From contig JAWKHH010000003.1 of assembly GCA_041394945.1 (NCBI GenBank), forward strand, positions 868,001 to 932,000: a stretch of 64,000 nt of DNA, written 5' to 3'. The stretch's first letter is position 1, and each line of letters begins with the position of its first letter. The position numbers were made by a program, and so were the translations under genes. The stretch is from Bryobacteraceae bacterium (GTDB lineage Bacteria > Acidobacteriota > Terriglobia > Bryobacterales > Bryobacteraceae). The notes below the pieces were generated by a model. It was not told the origin of the DNA. It ran no database searches and saw only the letters and a program-made list of their open reading frames with translations. Shown here in pieces: positions 53,616 to 62,616 of the stretch.

Positions 53616-55507
53616 GCGAATACGGTCTCCTTTCCGGCGGTATTGTCGAGCGCGATCCACTCCGGGCACTCCGGCCGGCTCGCCATCGCGAGCCGCCAGC
53701 GCGTTCCCGCGGCGCTCTCTTCCACGGCCTCGAAGCCGTGCTGCGAATAGAAATCCTTCGACGGCGCGTTCTTCTTCGTCGGCAGAAACCACCCTTCGAG
53801 CACTTCCGCCCCGCGTCCGGCGGCTACCTCGGCCGCCGCCGCCAGGATCGCCGTCTCCACCGTCCGCCCGATCACCCGGCAGCTCATCAGGAACGAATCG
53901 ATCTCCGCCGTCGCATCCGCGAACCGCAGGATGCACACTCCCACCAGCCCGTTGTCGCCGAACCGGTCGGTGACCGTCACCCCGAGCACCGCATGATCGC
54001 CGCCCGCCGCCATGGCGGCGACCTCGGCCTCCGAGTAGCGCCGCGTGGTGAGGTTGAACTGATTCGTCTTCTGCGTCAACTGCGCGATCCGCGCGATGTT
54101 CGCCCCGCCCGCCGCCGCCACCGTCACCCGCTGATCGAGCGACCGGTAGAAATCCTCCACCGATCCCGACGAAGCTTCGAGGTGCGCGCGCTCGGCCTGC
54201 GCCGCGTACATCGCCGTCCGCTCCCGGTCCTCCGCCGAAATCGCCAGCCGTTCGAGCAGCGGGCATTCCCGCACCGCCTTCGCGTAGCCGGCCGGCTCGG
54301 CCGGCAGCTCGATCACGGCGGCTTCCGGAACCTCCATCCGCGCGTGCTCCCGCTCCACCGGATTATCGTCGAGGAACAGCAGACTGTCGATGCCGACGTT
54401 TAACTCGGCCGCGATCTCGCGCAGGCTTTGCGACTTCGGGTTCCAGCCGATCCGCATGGCCGCGAAATCGGACGGCCGCAACAGCATCCCCGGGTGTTTT
54501 TCGAGCGCCTCCATGGCATCGGCCGGATTGTTCTTGCTCGCGATGGCCAGCAGCACGCCCCGCCGCCGGGCATCGGCCAGCACGCGTTGAAGCTGCCAGA
54601 ACGGCGCGCCCTTGTGCTCGTCCCGGTGAATCCGGATGCCGTCCATGCCGTCCTCGCCGATCACTCCGCCCCAAAGCGTGTTGTCAAGGTCGGTAACGAT
54701 CACTTTGGCGAGCTTTCCGGCCAGCGGATGCACGAAGCGAAGCCATTCCGACGCCATCGATGCGAGATGTTCCGCCCTCATTGGCATCCGGACGGTGAAC
54801 CATTTGGTCGGGTCGTACCAGTTTTCGCGCCCCCGCCGGGCGATTAGGCCGTCGAAATCGAGCACATAGATGCCCGGCGTTTCCGAAGCGATCTTCCGCA
54901 ATCCGGCGTTGATCGCCCCGATCGCCGCCGCCTGCCCTTCGCCCTGCGCGTCATAGACGCCCATCGCCGCCGCCGGCGGCAGCTCAAGCGCATGAATCAC
55001 CAGGCTCGCCCCCGTCCGTGACCGGAACAGCCCCACCCAATTGCGGAACTGATCCACCACGTTCGCGGCGATTTCCATCCCGCGTCCGGGCGGCAGATCG
55101 GCGTAGTCATCCCAGAGCTCCGGGGCCACGTCACGCGTCGCAACGGCCAGGATCGCCGCATTGCAACCGCCTGTGTACAAAGCACTTGCCGGATCCAGAA
55201 ACTCCTGCGCGTAGGCGTTGAACTCGCTCAGCGACACCGTGAGCCCGATCCCCCCCACCAGCGCCCCGGCCCGCAGCAGCGGCACGGCCGGCTCCACGGT
55301 AAAGGAACGGAGAATCCGAACCGAAAACGGAGTCAGCCCCCACTCCTCGACCCCTGCGGAACCGCCCGCGGAATCAAAGGAACGAACCAAAGACGACGCC
55401 GTCGCCGGGGTCGGCGCTTCGGCCCACATGCGCGCCGCGAGGCGCCGCGCGTCGGCAAACCGCCGCTCCGCCACCGCCTGCGCCACCTGGCTCCGTAAAT
55501 CGCTCAT
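53612..55507 (-). CDS. FkbH-like HAD/GNAT protein
   Basis: This 631-aa protein has a HAD-IIIC phosphatase-like domain near the middle: VTDLDNTLWGGVIGEDG, AIASKNNPADAM and LFLDDNPVEREHARM. The last 150 residues form a GNAT-like domain (IARIAQLTQKTNQFNLTTRRY, VGVCILRFADA). FkbH proteins load glyceryl-type units from 1,3-bisphosphoglycerate onto an ACP. Here it sits next to an ACP gene, so a glyceryl- or lactyl-ACP is plausible. The start is ATG 55507, overlapping the neighbour by 4 bp. Confidence 0.82.
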   Translation of the reverse strand: MSDLRSQVAQAVAERRFADARRLAARMWAEAPTPATASSLVRSFDSAGGSAGVEEWGLTPFSVRILRSFTVEPAVPLLRAGALVGGIGLTVSLSEFNAYAQEFLDPASALYTGGCNAAILAVATRDVAPELWDDYADLPPGRGMEIAANVVDQFRNWVGLFRSRTGASLVIHALELPPAAAMGVYDAQGEGQAAAIGAINAGLRKIASETPGIYVLDFDGLIARRGRENWYDPTKWFTVRMPMRAEHLASMASEWLRFVHPLAGKLAKVIVTDLDNTLWGGVIGEDGMDGIRIHRDEHKGAPFWQLQRVLADARRRGVLLAIASKNNPADAMEALEKHPGMLLRPSDFAAMRIGWNPKSQSLREIAAELNVGIDSLLFLDDNPVEREHARMEVPEAAVIELPAEPAGYAKAVRECPLLERLAISAEDRERTAMYAAQAERAHLEASSGSVEDFYRSLDQRVTVAAAGGANIARIAQLTQKTNQFNLTTRRYSEAEVAAMAAGGDHAVLGVTVTDRFGDNGLVGVCILRFADATAEIDSFLMSCRVIGRTVETAILAAAAEVAAGRGAEVLEGWFLPTKKNAPSKDFYSQHGFEAVEESAAGTRWRLAMASRPECPEWIALDNTAGKETVFA

Positions 55508-56718
55508 ATCGCGGAACCTCCGCTCACCGGCACGTCCGCCCCGGTGATGTACCGCCCGCCTTCCGAGCACAGAAATACCACCGTCCGAGCGACATCGGCC
55601 GCATCGCCCAGCCGCCGCAGCGGCGTCTGCATCGCCTGTACTTTCCGAAGCCGCTCCGGCACCGCCGCGATCGCGTCGGTTTCCGTCGTCCCCGGCGAAA
55701 CCATGTTCACCCGCACGCCCTTCGGACCGAACTCCACCGCCAGCGCCCGCGTCAACCCGAGCAGCGCGCTCTTCGCCGCCACCCATGCCGACCATTGCGG
55801 CGGCGGCGCCGACTTCACCAGCGAACTCCCGATATTCACGATCGCGCCCGACCCCTGCGCCACCATCGCCGGCAGCACCGCCCTTGAGCACGCATACGCG
55901 CCGCGCAACTGGACATCGAGCATGCGCGCGAAATCGTCCCACTCCGTATCGAGAAACCCCTTCGGCTCCGGCGCCAGACACGCATTGTTCACAAGCACAT
56001 CCACCGGCTGGCCGAAGCTTTCGCTCACTCGTTCGACGGCCCGTTTCACGTCGCCCTCGATCGCGACATCGGCCTGCACGGCAAAGGCGCGCCCGCCGCC
56101 GGCGGCGATCTCGCGGCACAGTTCCTCGGCGGCGTCTTCCCGGCGCAGGTAGTTCACGCCGACCCTCGCTCCGGCGCGCGCGAACTCGAGCGCCGTCGCC
56201 CGGCCGATGCCCCGCGAAGCCCCGCTCACCAGCACCACGCGTTCGGCAAGCGTCTTTCCCGCTTTTTCTTCTTCCCGCGGACTCAACAGCATCACCGTCC
56301 CTTCGCCTTCCATGACTTTCTTTCCGTTCTGATTCACCGCCGTCACCGCCACCGTGAGCATCGCCGCGCCCTTGCTCACTTGCGTCACGCGGCCTTCCAC
56401 GGTCACCGTATCCCCGGCGAACACCGGCTGGAGCCACTTGAAGCTCTGCTGGTTCCACAGCGCGCCGGGACCAGGCAAGTGCATCCCGATCAGCGTCGAA
56501 ACGAACGACCCGAGCAGCATCCCATGCGCCACCGGCCTCTGGAACGTCGTACGCCGCGCGTAATCGACATCGACGTGCAGCGGATTGCGGTCCCCCGACA
56601 ACTCCGCGAACGCCTCGATCTGCGCCGGCGTGATCGTCCGGACAAGCGTCGCCGTCTCGCCGACGGCGATCTCTTCAATCGACCGCGTCGCCCACGCCGC
56701 TGGAGCCGCAGCGCTCAA
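55504..56718 (-). CDS. MaoC hydratase - SDR reductase fusion with Trp at the SDR tyrosine
   Basis: This 404-aa protein has residues 1-150 as a MaoC hot-dog domain with dyad DRNPLHVDVDYARR. Residues about 158-404 are a short-chain dehydrogenase: GASRGIGRATAL, NNACLAPEP and NIGSSLVKS with Ser299. The catalytic Tyr of YxxxK is Trp312 (WVAAK, Lys316 kept), so reductase activity is doubtful or altered. The pair resembles hydroxyacyl/ketoacyl-ACP processing and fits an acyl group carried by the nearby ACP. The TTG start shares bases with the nonulosonate synthase stop. Confidence 0.8.
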   Translation of the reverse strand: MSAAAPAAWATRSIEEIAVGETATLVRTITPAQIEAFAELSGDRNPLHVDVDYARRTTFQRPVAHGMLLGSFVSTLIGMHLPGPGALWNQQSFKWLQPVFAGDTVTVEGRVTQVSKGAAMLTVAVTAVNQNGKKVMEGEGTVMLLSPREEEKAGKTLAERVVLVSGASRGIGRATALEFARAGARVGVNYLRREDAAEELCREIAAGGGRAFAVQADVAIEGDVKRAVERVSESFGQPVDVLVNNACLAPEPKGFLDTEWDDFARMLDVQLRGAYACSRAVLPAMVAQGSGAIVNIGSSLVKSAPPPQWSAWVAAKSALLGLTRALAVEFGPKGVRVNMVSPGTTETDAIAAVPERLRKVQAMQTPLRRLGDAADVARTVVFLCSEGGRYITGADVPVSGGSAI

Positions 56719-57767
56719 ACAGCAACCTCCACGGCGATATCTTCCATGCTGAGAAACCGTCCCGCCTCGACGCCGCGCGCCAAGCGCTTACCGACCAGCG
56801 ATTCCAATCGTTCGGCCGGAATGCCCGTACCGGGCTTCTTCACCGTCAGGTGCTCCCAGGCAAGCACGTCCCCGGCCTGCAAATCCACGCGGACCGCAAC
56901 GCTCTTGGTGAACAGCCGCCGGTGGCCCTCCATATCCCTGGCCATGGCGTCCTTCTCGAGCGGATTCGCAGTCATCTTCTCGATGAACCGGATCCCGTCG
57001 ACGAGCTGTTTCAGTTCCCCGAGCGTCACCGACGCCGGCACGTCCGGACCGAAACACTCGCGGCTGAACGTCACATGAATCTCGAGCGCCGCTGAACCCA
57101 ACGCCGCGGCGGCCAGCCCCGGATAGATCGTCCCGGAATGGTCGGAAAGCCCAACGAAGCAGTCCGGATAGCGCCGCCGCATCTCGCCGATCAGGTTCAG
57201 CCCGATCCTCTCGGGCGGGCACGGATAGGCGGTGGTGCACTGAAACAGGCAGATCTGCGTTCCGGCCGGCCGCACCGCGTCCACGGCGCGATCCAACTCG
57301 GCCCAGGGGCTCATGCCGCTCGAAATGAGGAATGGAAGCCCTGCGCGCGTCATGAACCGCAGCATCGGCGTATTCGAAACCTCGCCCGAGGCGATCTTCC
57401 ATCCGGTGACGCCGCACGAAAGCAGCAGTTCGGCCGCTTCGATCGAGAACGGCGAACTCAGGAAAAGCAGTCCCTTGTCGCGGCAATGTTCAGCAAGGCC
57501 CATCCACTCTTCGGGCTTGAATTCCATCCGCTTCCAGTACTCGTAGCGAGTCTCATCGACGCGCGAGAACTTCACCCGCCACGGCTCATCGGGCGTGCTC
57601 TCGGCGGCCGCGATGTGCGTCTGGAACTTGATCGCGTCGGCGCCGGCCGCCGCCACCGCGTCGATATAGGCGTGCGCGGTTCCGAGCGAACCGTCGTGCG
57701 CCTGGGCGATCTCGGCGACGATCAGCGAGCGTCCTTCGCGGAACTCGATCTTAGACGGTGTCGGCAA
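56715..57767 (-). CDS. Nonulosonic acid synthase (NeuB/LegI-like)
   Basis: This 350-aa protein has the TIM-barrel condensing domain: IVAEIAQAHDGSLGTAHAYIDA, ADAIKFQTH, FLISSGMSPWAE, FQCTTAYPCPPERIGLNL and GLSDHSGTIYPGLAA. It ends in an antifreeze-like SAF domain (VAVRVDLQAGDVLAWEHLTVKKPG). It condenses an N-acyl hexosamine with phosphoenolpyruvate to a nonulosonic acid. Together with NeuC- and NeuA-like genes it makes the CMP-sugar. The stop overlaps the ABC permease gene's end region by 17 bp. Confidence 0.87.
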   Translation of the reverse strand: MPTPSKIEFREGRSLIVAEIAQAHDGSLGTAHAYIDAVAAAGADAIKFQTHIAAAESTPDEPWRVKFSRVDETRYEYWKRMEFKPEEWMGLAEHCRDKGLLFLSSPFSIEAAELLLSCGVTGWKIASGEVSNTPMLRFMTRAGLPFLISSGMSPWAELDRAVDAVRPAGTQICLFQCTTAYPCPPERIGLNLIGEMRRRYPDCFVGLSDHSGTIYPGLAAAALGSAALEIHVTFSRECFGPDVPASVTLGELKQLVDGIRFIEKMTANPLEKDAMARDMEGHRRLFTKSVAVRVDLQAGDVLAWEHLTVKKPGTGIPAERLESLVGKRLARGVEAGRFLSMEDIAVEVAV

Positions 57768-58653
57768 AAGTCTTCTCCATGCGGCGGAAGTAGAACGCTC
57801 CGCTCACGAGCAGGATCGCCGCCACCGCCGCCGAAACCAGCACCATCGGGCCCGGCTGCGTATCGGTGCCGAGCAGCGCCCAGCGGAAACCCTCGACCAC
57901 GCCGGCCATCGGGTTGATCCCATAAAGCGTCCGCCACGGCTCGGGCAGCAGGCTGCTGGGGTAGGCGATCGGCGTCGAGAAGAGCCAGAACTGCACGAGG
58001 AACGGAACCGTGTACTTCACGTCGCGGAACTTCACGTTGAGCGCGCTGAGCCACAACCCGACGCCGAGCGAAGTGGCGAGCGCGAGCAGCAGCAGCGCGG
58101 GCAGCCAGAAGATGTTCGACGTGGGCATGATGCCGTAGTAGCCCATCAGGCACAGCAGCACGCAGAAAGAAATCGAGAAGTCGACGAAACCGCCCATCAC
58201 TGAAGAAATGGGAATCACCAGCCGCGGGAAATAAACCTTGCGAATCAGGTTCGCGCTGCCAACGAGCGAATCCGAACTCTGCGCCAGACCCTGGGCGAAG
58301 AACGTCCAGGGAACCAGCGCCGCGAAGGCGAACACCGGATACGGCAGGTTGTCGGAAGGCACCTTGGCCAGCTTGCCCATGAAGACGCTGAACACGAGCA
58401 TGGTGAAGAACGGCTGCAGGACGGCCCAGGCGGCGCCGAGCGCGGTCTGCTTGTAGCGCACCTTCACATCGCGCCAGATCATGAAGTACAGCAGCTCGCG
58501 GTACTCCCAAAGGTTGGTCAGCTGCAGCGAGACCCACCCCTTGCTCGGTTCAATCCGAAGTATGGGTAACGCCTCGTCGAGTGCGCCGGCGTTCTCGGCC
58601 GCCGCCGCCGGGGCCAATTCGTCTTGCTCAGTAATTGTCGATCCTGTCTGCAT
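57751..58653 (-). CDS. ABC-2 type polysaccharide export permease (Wzm-like)
   Basis: This 300-aa membrane protein has the ABC-2 opening RELLYFMIWRDVKVRYKQTALGAAWAVLQP and six helices: PYPVFAFAALVPWTFFAQ, then PISSVMGGFVDFSISF, with YPSSLLPEPWRTLYGINPM before the last two. It pairs with the Wzt-like ATPase far downstream in the locus. It exports the finished polysaccharide across the inner membrane. The N-terminal 45 residues are polar and low complexity. Confidence 0.87.
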   Translation of the reverse strand: MQTGSTITEQDELAPAAAAENAGALDEALPILRIEPSKGWVSLQLTNLWEYRELLYFMIWRDVKVRYKQTALGAAWAVLQPFFTMLVFSVFMGKLAKVPSDNLPYPVFAFAALVPWTFFAQGLAQSSDSLVGSANLIRKVYFPRLVIPISSVMGGFVDFSISFCVLLCLMGYYGIMPTSNIFWLPALLLLALATSLGVGLWLSALNVKFRDVKYTVPFLVQFWLFSTPIAYPSSLLPEPWRTLYGINPMAGVVEGFRWALLGTDTQPGPMVLVSAAVAAILLVSGAFYFRRMEKTFADTV

Positions 58654-58663
58654 AGTCTCCTCG

Positions 58664-60634
58664 TTACCGGGCGGCGGGTATCTCGCCCGCCGTCATCGCG
58701 CGCGTCTCCGGCTGCGCCTGGAAGTATCCGTGCCGCTCGAGCTCCTGGCGCCACCGGCCGGTAGGCTGATACTCCGGCACCAGGTCGTGCATGTGCGCCA
58801 GCAGTTCCACCTCATCGCCGGCATCGGCCAGGCTCGCCGCCCGGCGGACCCAGCCCTCCACGAACTCGCGGTCCATCCGCTGCGTTTCGAAGATCCGGAT
58901 CTTCTCGTGATACGTGGGCAGGATGTTCTCGCCCTCCGAGATCAGTTCCTCGAACAGCTTCTCGCCCGGACGGAGACCGGTGAATTGGATGGGTATCTCC
59001 AGCTCGGTGTGCCCGGAGAGCCGGATCATGTTCTTCGCCAAATCGACGATCTTCACCGGCGACCCCATGTCGAGCACGAAGATTTCCGCGCCTTTGCTCA
59101 TCGTCGAGGCCTGGAGAACAAGCTGCACGGCCTCGCGGATCGTCATGAAGTAGCGGCGCATCTCAGGGTGCGTCACCGTCACCGGACCGCCTTCGGCGAT
59201 CTGCTTCTCGAACACCGGAACCACGCTGCCATTGCTGCCGAGCACGTTGCCGAAACGGACCGAAACGAACTTCGTCCCCCGCTCCTCGTGCACTGGCATC
59301 GACGAGGCAATAATCTCGGCCACGCGCTTGGTGAGGCCCATCACGTTGGTCGGGTTCACGGCCTTGTCCGAAGAGATCATCACGAAATCGGCGACTCGTT
59401 TGCGGCTGGCCGCGAGCACGAGGTTGTGCGTGCCGAGGATGTTGTTCTTCACCGCCTCGCCAAGGTGCGCCTCCATCATGGGGACGTGCTTGTAGGCGGC
59501 GGCGTGAAAGATGGCCGAGATGCCGTGGCGGTCAATCGCCTCGGCCACATTGCCGTACACGCGGATGTCGCCGATATAGGGCACCACGGGCAGGTCCGGA
59601 AACTTGTGCACGAGCTCGCCATGGATGCGGAACAGGTCCGACTCGGCGCGCTCGAAAACCACCAGCCGCGACGGCTTGAACGACGCCACCTGCCGGCACA
59701 GTTCGCTGCCGATGGAACCCGCGCCGCCCGTCACCATGACGCTCCGGCCGCGGACGAATTTGGCGATCGAGCCGAACTCCAGCCGCACCGGCTGCCGGCC
59801 CAGCAGATCCTCCACCGAAACCTGGCGGATCTGACTGGTAAGAACCTTGCCGCTGAGCAGTTCGCCAATGCCGGGAATGGTCTTCACGTTCACTTCGGCG
59901 GCGCGGCAGTTGGCCACCGCCTCGCGCATGTTCTCGCCGGTCGCCGAGGGCATGGCGATCACGATCTCATCGACTTCGTATCCGCGCTTGCGGAGCCGGT
60001 CGACGAGAGCCGGCACGTCGCGCCCGCCGCCGAGCACCGGCGCGCCGTTGAAGCGCTGGCCGCGCTTTTGTGGATCGTCATCGAGAAAACCGAGCACGCG
60101 GGTGTTCAGCGCCGTGTTGGAGCGAAGCTCGTTCTGGAGCGTCAACCCGGCCGCGCCGGCGCCGTAGATGAGAATCGACTTCCGGTCCCCGTGCGCCTTC
60201 ACGCTCTTCACGAGGCTCCACAGGTAGGCCCGGATGGCGACGCGCGATCCGGACTTGAGCAGCAGCGCGATCAGAAAGTCGATCGCGTAGACCGAGCGCG
60301 GAAAGGCGGGCCCGATCCAAAGATAGGTTCCGACGACGAACAGCGCCGAGCCCACCACCTGGCCGAGCAGGATGCGGTGCGCGTCGAAGATGCCCGAGTA
60401 GCGCCACGTGGCGCTGCCGCGCCCGCATACGTAGAACGCCGTCATCTTCGCGATCAGCGCGATCCAGACGGCCTGCTTTAGATGGTCGATCTCTTCCGGC
60501 GGCAGCGCGAAATCGAAGCGGACCAGGAACGCGAGAAACAGCGAAAGCGCCATCATCGACGCAACGAAGCAGAAGATGGCGATCTGGCGGTTGTAGCGGG
60601 CCCAGCGCATGGCCTCGGCGGCTTTCTTCTTCAT
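58664..60634 (-). CDS. Membrane nucleotide-sugar 4,6-dehydratase (PglF/WbpM/CapD-like)
   Basis: This 656-aa protein has four N-terminal helices (about residues 15-120), an inactive Rossmann half (SILIYGAGAAGLTL) and an active SDR half with VTGGAGSIGSELCRQV. The active site is SSDKAVNPTNVMGLTKRVAE, where the usual Tyr is Met, as in the large PglF/WbpM group. It makes a UDP-4-keto-6-deoxy sugar, which the next gene's aminotransferase would aminate. It has 4-bp overlap with that gene. Confidence 0.88.
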   Translation of the reverse strand: MKKKAAEAMRWARYNRQIAIFCFVASMMALSLFLAFLVRFDFALPPEEIDHLKQAVWIALIAKMTAFYVCGRGSATWRYSGIFDAHRILLGQVVGSALFVVGTYLWIGPAFPRSVYAIDFLIALLLKSGSRVAIRAYLWSLVKSVKAHGDRKSILIYGAGAAGLTLQNELRSNTALNTRVLGFLDDDPQKRGQRFNGAPVLGGGRDVPALVDRLRKRGYEVDEIVIAMPSATGENMREAVANCRAAEVNVKTIPGIGELLSGKVLTSQIRQVSVEDLLGRQPVRLEFGSIAKFVRGRSVMVTGGAGSIGSELCRQVASFKPSRLVVFERAESDLFRIHGELVHKFPDLPVVPYIGDIRVYGNVAEAIDRHGISAIFHAAAYKHVPMMEAHLGEAVKNNILGTHNLVLAASRKRVADFVMISSDKAVNPTNVMGLTKRVAEIIASSMPVHEERGTKFVSVRFGNVLGSNGSVVPVFEKQIAEGGPVTVTHPEMRRYFMTIREAVQLVLQASTMSKGAEIFVLDMGSPVKIVDLAKNMIRLSGHTELEIPIQFTGLRPGEKLFEELISEGENILPTYHEKIRIFETQRMDREFVEGWVRRAASLADAGDEVELLAHMHDLVPEYQPTGRWRQELERHGYFQAQPETRAMTAGEIPAAR

Positions 60635-61854
60635 CGGGCGGGCCCCGCCGCGGCCACCGCGAGCGCGCGCCGGCTGTGCTCACGAACGATCTCGAGCACC
60701 GCCGCGGCTACCGCATCCACCTGCTCGTCGCGCAGGCCCGGAAACAACGGAAGCGACACCAGCCGCGGCCACAGCTTCATCGCCCGCGGGCAGTCGTTCT
60801 CCGGACGCTTCGCCCATTCCGCGAAGAAGGGATGCAGCGGAATGGGGATGAAATGAACGCTCGCGCCCACGCCGCGCTTCTTCAACTCGTCCATGAACTC
60901 GTTGCGCCCGATCCCGAGCCGGTCGAGATGTAGCCGCAGCGCGTAAATGTGCCAACTGTTCTCGCCGGGCGCGCCATCCGGCGGAAGCTCGATCTCGTCG
61001 ACGCCCCGGAAATACTCGTTGTACATGGCCGCCCGCGAGCGCCGCGCGGCGGTGAGCGCGTCCACCTTCCGCAACTGGTGAATCCCGATAGCGCTCTGCA
61101 GGTCGCTCAGGTTGTATTTGAAGCCGGGTTCGAGAACTTCGTAGTACCAGCTTCCTTTCTCCGTATAGCGGTTCCAGGCGTCCTTGCTGATCCCGTGAAG
61201 ACATAGCACTTTCATCCGGGCGGCGAGATCCGGGTTGTTGGTGGTCACCATCCCGCCTTCGCCGGTGGTGATGTTCTTGGTGGCGTAGAAGCTCCAGGCC
61301 ACCGCGTCGCTCGAGCCGCCCCCGGCCGCGCCGATCGATCGTCCGCGGTAGAAAGAGCCGATGGCGTGCGCCGCGTCTTCCACCACGAAGAGATTGTGCC
61401 TACGGGCGATCGCCCCGATCGCCTCCATATCGCACGGAATGCCGGCCAGGTGGACCGGCAGGATCGCCCGCGTGCGTGGCGTGATGCGCGCTTCAATCGA
61501 CTTCGGGTCGATGTTGCAATCGGCGCCGACATCGGCGAGCACCGGCGTCGCGCCCACGTGCAGAATGGTATTCACCGTCGCGCAGAAGGTGAGCGGCGTC
61601 GTGATGACCTCGTCGCCTGGACCCACGCCGAGCGCCGCCAGGGCAAGGTGCAAGCCGGCCGTGCACGAGTTCACCGCGAGCGCGTGCCGGGCGCCGGTAT
61701 AGGCGGTGAAGTCCCGCTCGAACCGCGCCGTTCGCTCACCGGTGGTGAGCCAGCCGCTGCGCAGCGTGGCGACGACTTCCTGTATTTCCTCCTCGCCGAT
61801 GGCGGGGAGGTGAAACGGAACGAACTTCCGGTTCTCCGGATTCTGGCCGTTCAT
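60631..61854 (-). CDS. DegT/DnrJ/EryC1-family aminotransferase
   Basis: This 407-aa PLP enzyme has the PLP region GDEVITTPLTFCATVNTILHVGATPVLADV and VVEDAAHAIGSFYRGRSIG. The Schiff-base Lys lies in FYATKNITTGEGGMV, and FKYNLSDLQSAIGIHQL follows. It aminates a 4-keto sugar made by the neighbouring dehydratase, giving a 4-amino-4,6-dideoxy sugar as in legionaminic acid, bacillosamine or perosamine-type paths. Start ATG 61854; no upstream gene for 131 bp, so a promoter may lie there. Confidence 0.88.
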   Translation of the reverse strand: MNGQNPENRKFVPFHLPAIGEEEIQEVVATLRSGWLTTGERTARFERDFTAYTGARHALAVNSCTAGLHLALAALGVGPGDEVITTPLTFCATVNTILHVGATPVLADVGADCNIDPKSIEARITPRTRAILPVHLAGIPCDMEAIGAIARRHNLFVVEDAAHAIGSFYRGRSIGAAGGGSSDAVAWSFYATKNITTGEGGMVTTNNPDLAARMKVLCLHGISKDAWNRYTEKGSWYYEVLEPGFKYNLSDLQSAIGIHQLRKVDALTAARRSRAAMYNEYFRGVDEIELPPDGAPGENSWHIYALRLHLDRLGIGRNEFMDELKKRGVGASVHFIPIPLHPFFAEWAKRPENDCPRAMKLWPRLVSLPLFPGLRDEQVDAVAAAVLEIVREHSRRALAVAAAGPAR

Positions 61855-61986
61855 GAAACTCCTCCAAACACGGGCCGGCAGCCTAGCGTGGCCCGAAGCC
61901 TGTCAAACACGCGGACCGCGCTCCGTGGTCCGCAAATTCGCCCGCGTCCGGCTCTCCGTTGCCGAACGCGGGCCTCCGATTGGAAC
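61855..61986. promoter_or_regulatory. 131-bp gap inside the polysaccharide locus
   Basis: This is the only gap over 100 bp in the run of minus-strand genes from 31481 to 64000. It lies between the initiating transferase (upstream in transcription) and the aminotransferase. An internal promoter for the downstream genes is plausible. I saw no convincing -35/-10 pair or terminator by eye, only a purine-rich AGGAG just before the ATG at 61854. Confidence 0.3.
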
Positions 61987-62616
61987 CTACGATCCTAGTA
62001 CGCGCTCGCGGATCTCCTCGCTCCGAAAACCTTCCGGAACGAAGCTATACCGCACCGTCAGCGCCAGCAATCGCAAATCGCGGCGGAAACTCCGCTCGCG
62101 CAAATACTCCAGATTCAGTTCGAGCTTCCGCGGCAGCACTTCGGCGCGGTAGCACATATCCGGATCGCTGGCGCCGGCGAGGATTTCCTCCTCGTTCCGG
62201 TAGACCAGCGTCGCCAGGTCTGTGATGCCCGGCCGTACCGATAGAACTTCTTTCCACCGCGGGTCCCCGTACTCGACGTAGCGAGGCACTTCCGGCCGCG
62301 GTCCGATGAGCGCCATATCGCCCCGAACCACGTTCCAGAGTTGCGGTAGCTCATCCAACTTCAGTCTGCGCAAAAACGCGCCAATCCGCGTGATGCGCGA
62401 GTCCCCTTTTGCCGTAACCTGGGTACCGGAACTGCGGTGTACCATGGATCGGAACTTCAACAACCGGAACGAGTTGCCGCCGCGGCCCATGCGGTCCTGG
62501 CGGAAGAACACGGGGAACCCGTCTTCGATGACGATCAACACGGCGATCGCGGCAAGCACCGGCGCCAGCAGCACCAGCGCGGCGGCGGCGGCAACGCGCT
62601 CGGCCATATTACGCAT
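61987..62616 (-). CDS. Initiating sugar transferase (bacterial sugar transferase family)
   Basis: This 209-aa protein has a single re-entrant/membrane helix (VAAAAALVLLAPVLAAIAVLIVI). The family motifs follow: GFPVFFRQDRMGRGGNSFRLLKFRSMV, RITRIGAFLRRLKLDELPQLWNVVRGDMALIGPRPEVP and RPGITDLATLVYRNEEEIL. It transfers a phospho-sugar to undecaprenyl phosphate, the first step of repeat-unit assembly. Start ATG 62616 is internal to a longer open frame and overlaps the VanZ-like stop by 8 bp. Confidence 0.88.
   Translation of the reverse strand: MRNMAERVAAAAALVLLAPVLAAIAVLIVIEDGFPVFFRQDRMGRGGNSFRLLKFRSMVHRSSGTQVTAKGDSRITRIGAFLRRLKLDELPQLWNVVRGDMALIGPRPEVPRYVEYGDPRWKEVLSVRPGITDLATLVYRNEEEILAGASDPDMCYRAEVLPRKLELNLEYLRERSFRRDLRLLALTVRYSFVPEGFRSEEIRERVLGS

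Noticed and set aside
58481..60481. Plus-strand open frame opposite the dehydratase
   Set aside because: Composition is typical of an antisense shadow, and the dehydratase motifs on the other strand are complete.
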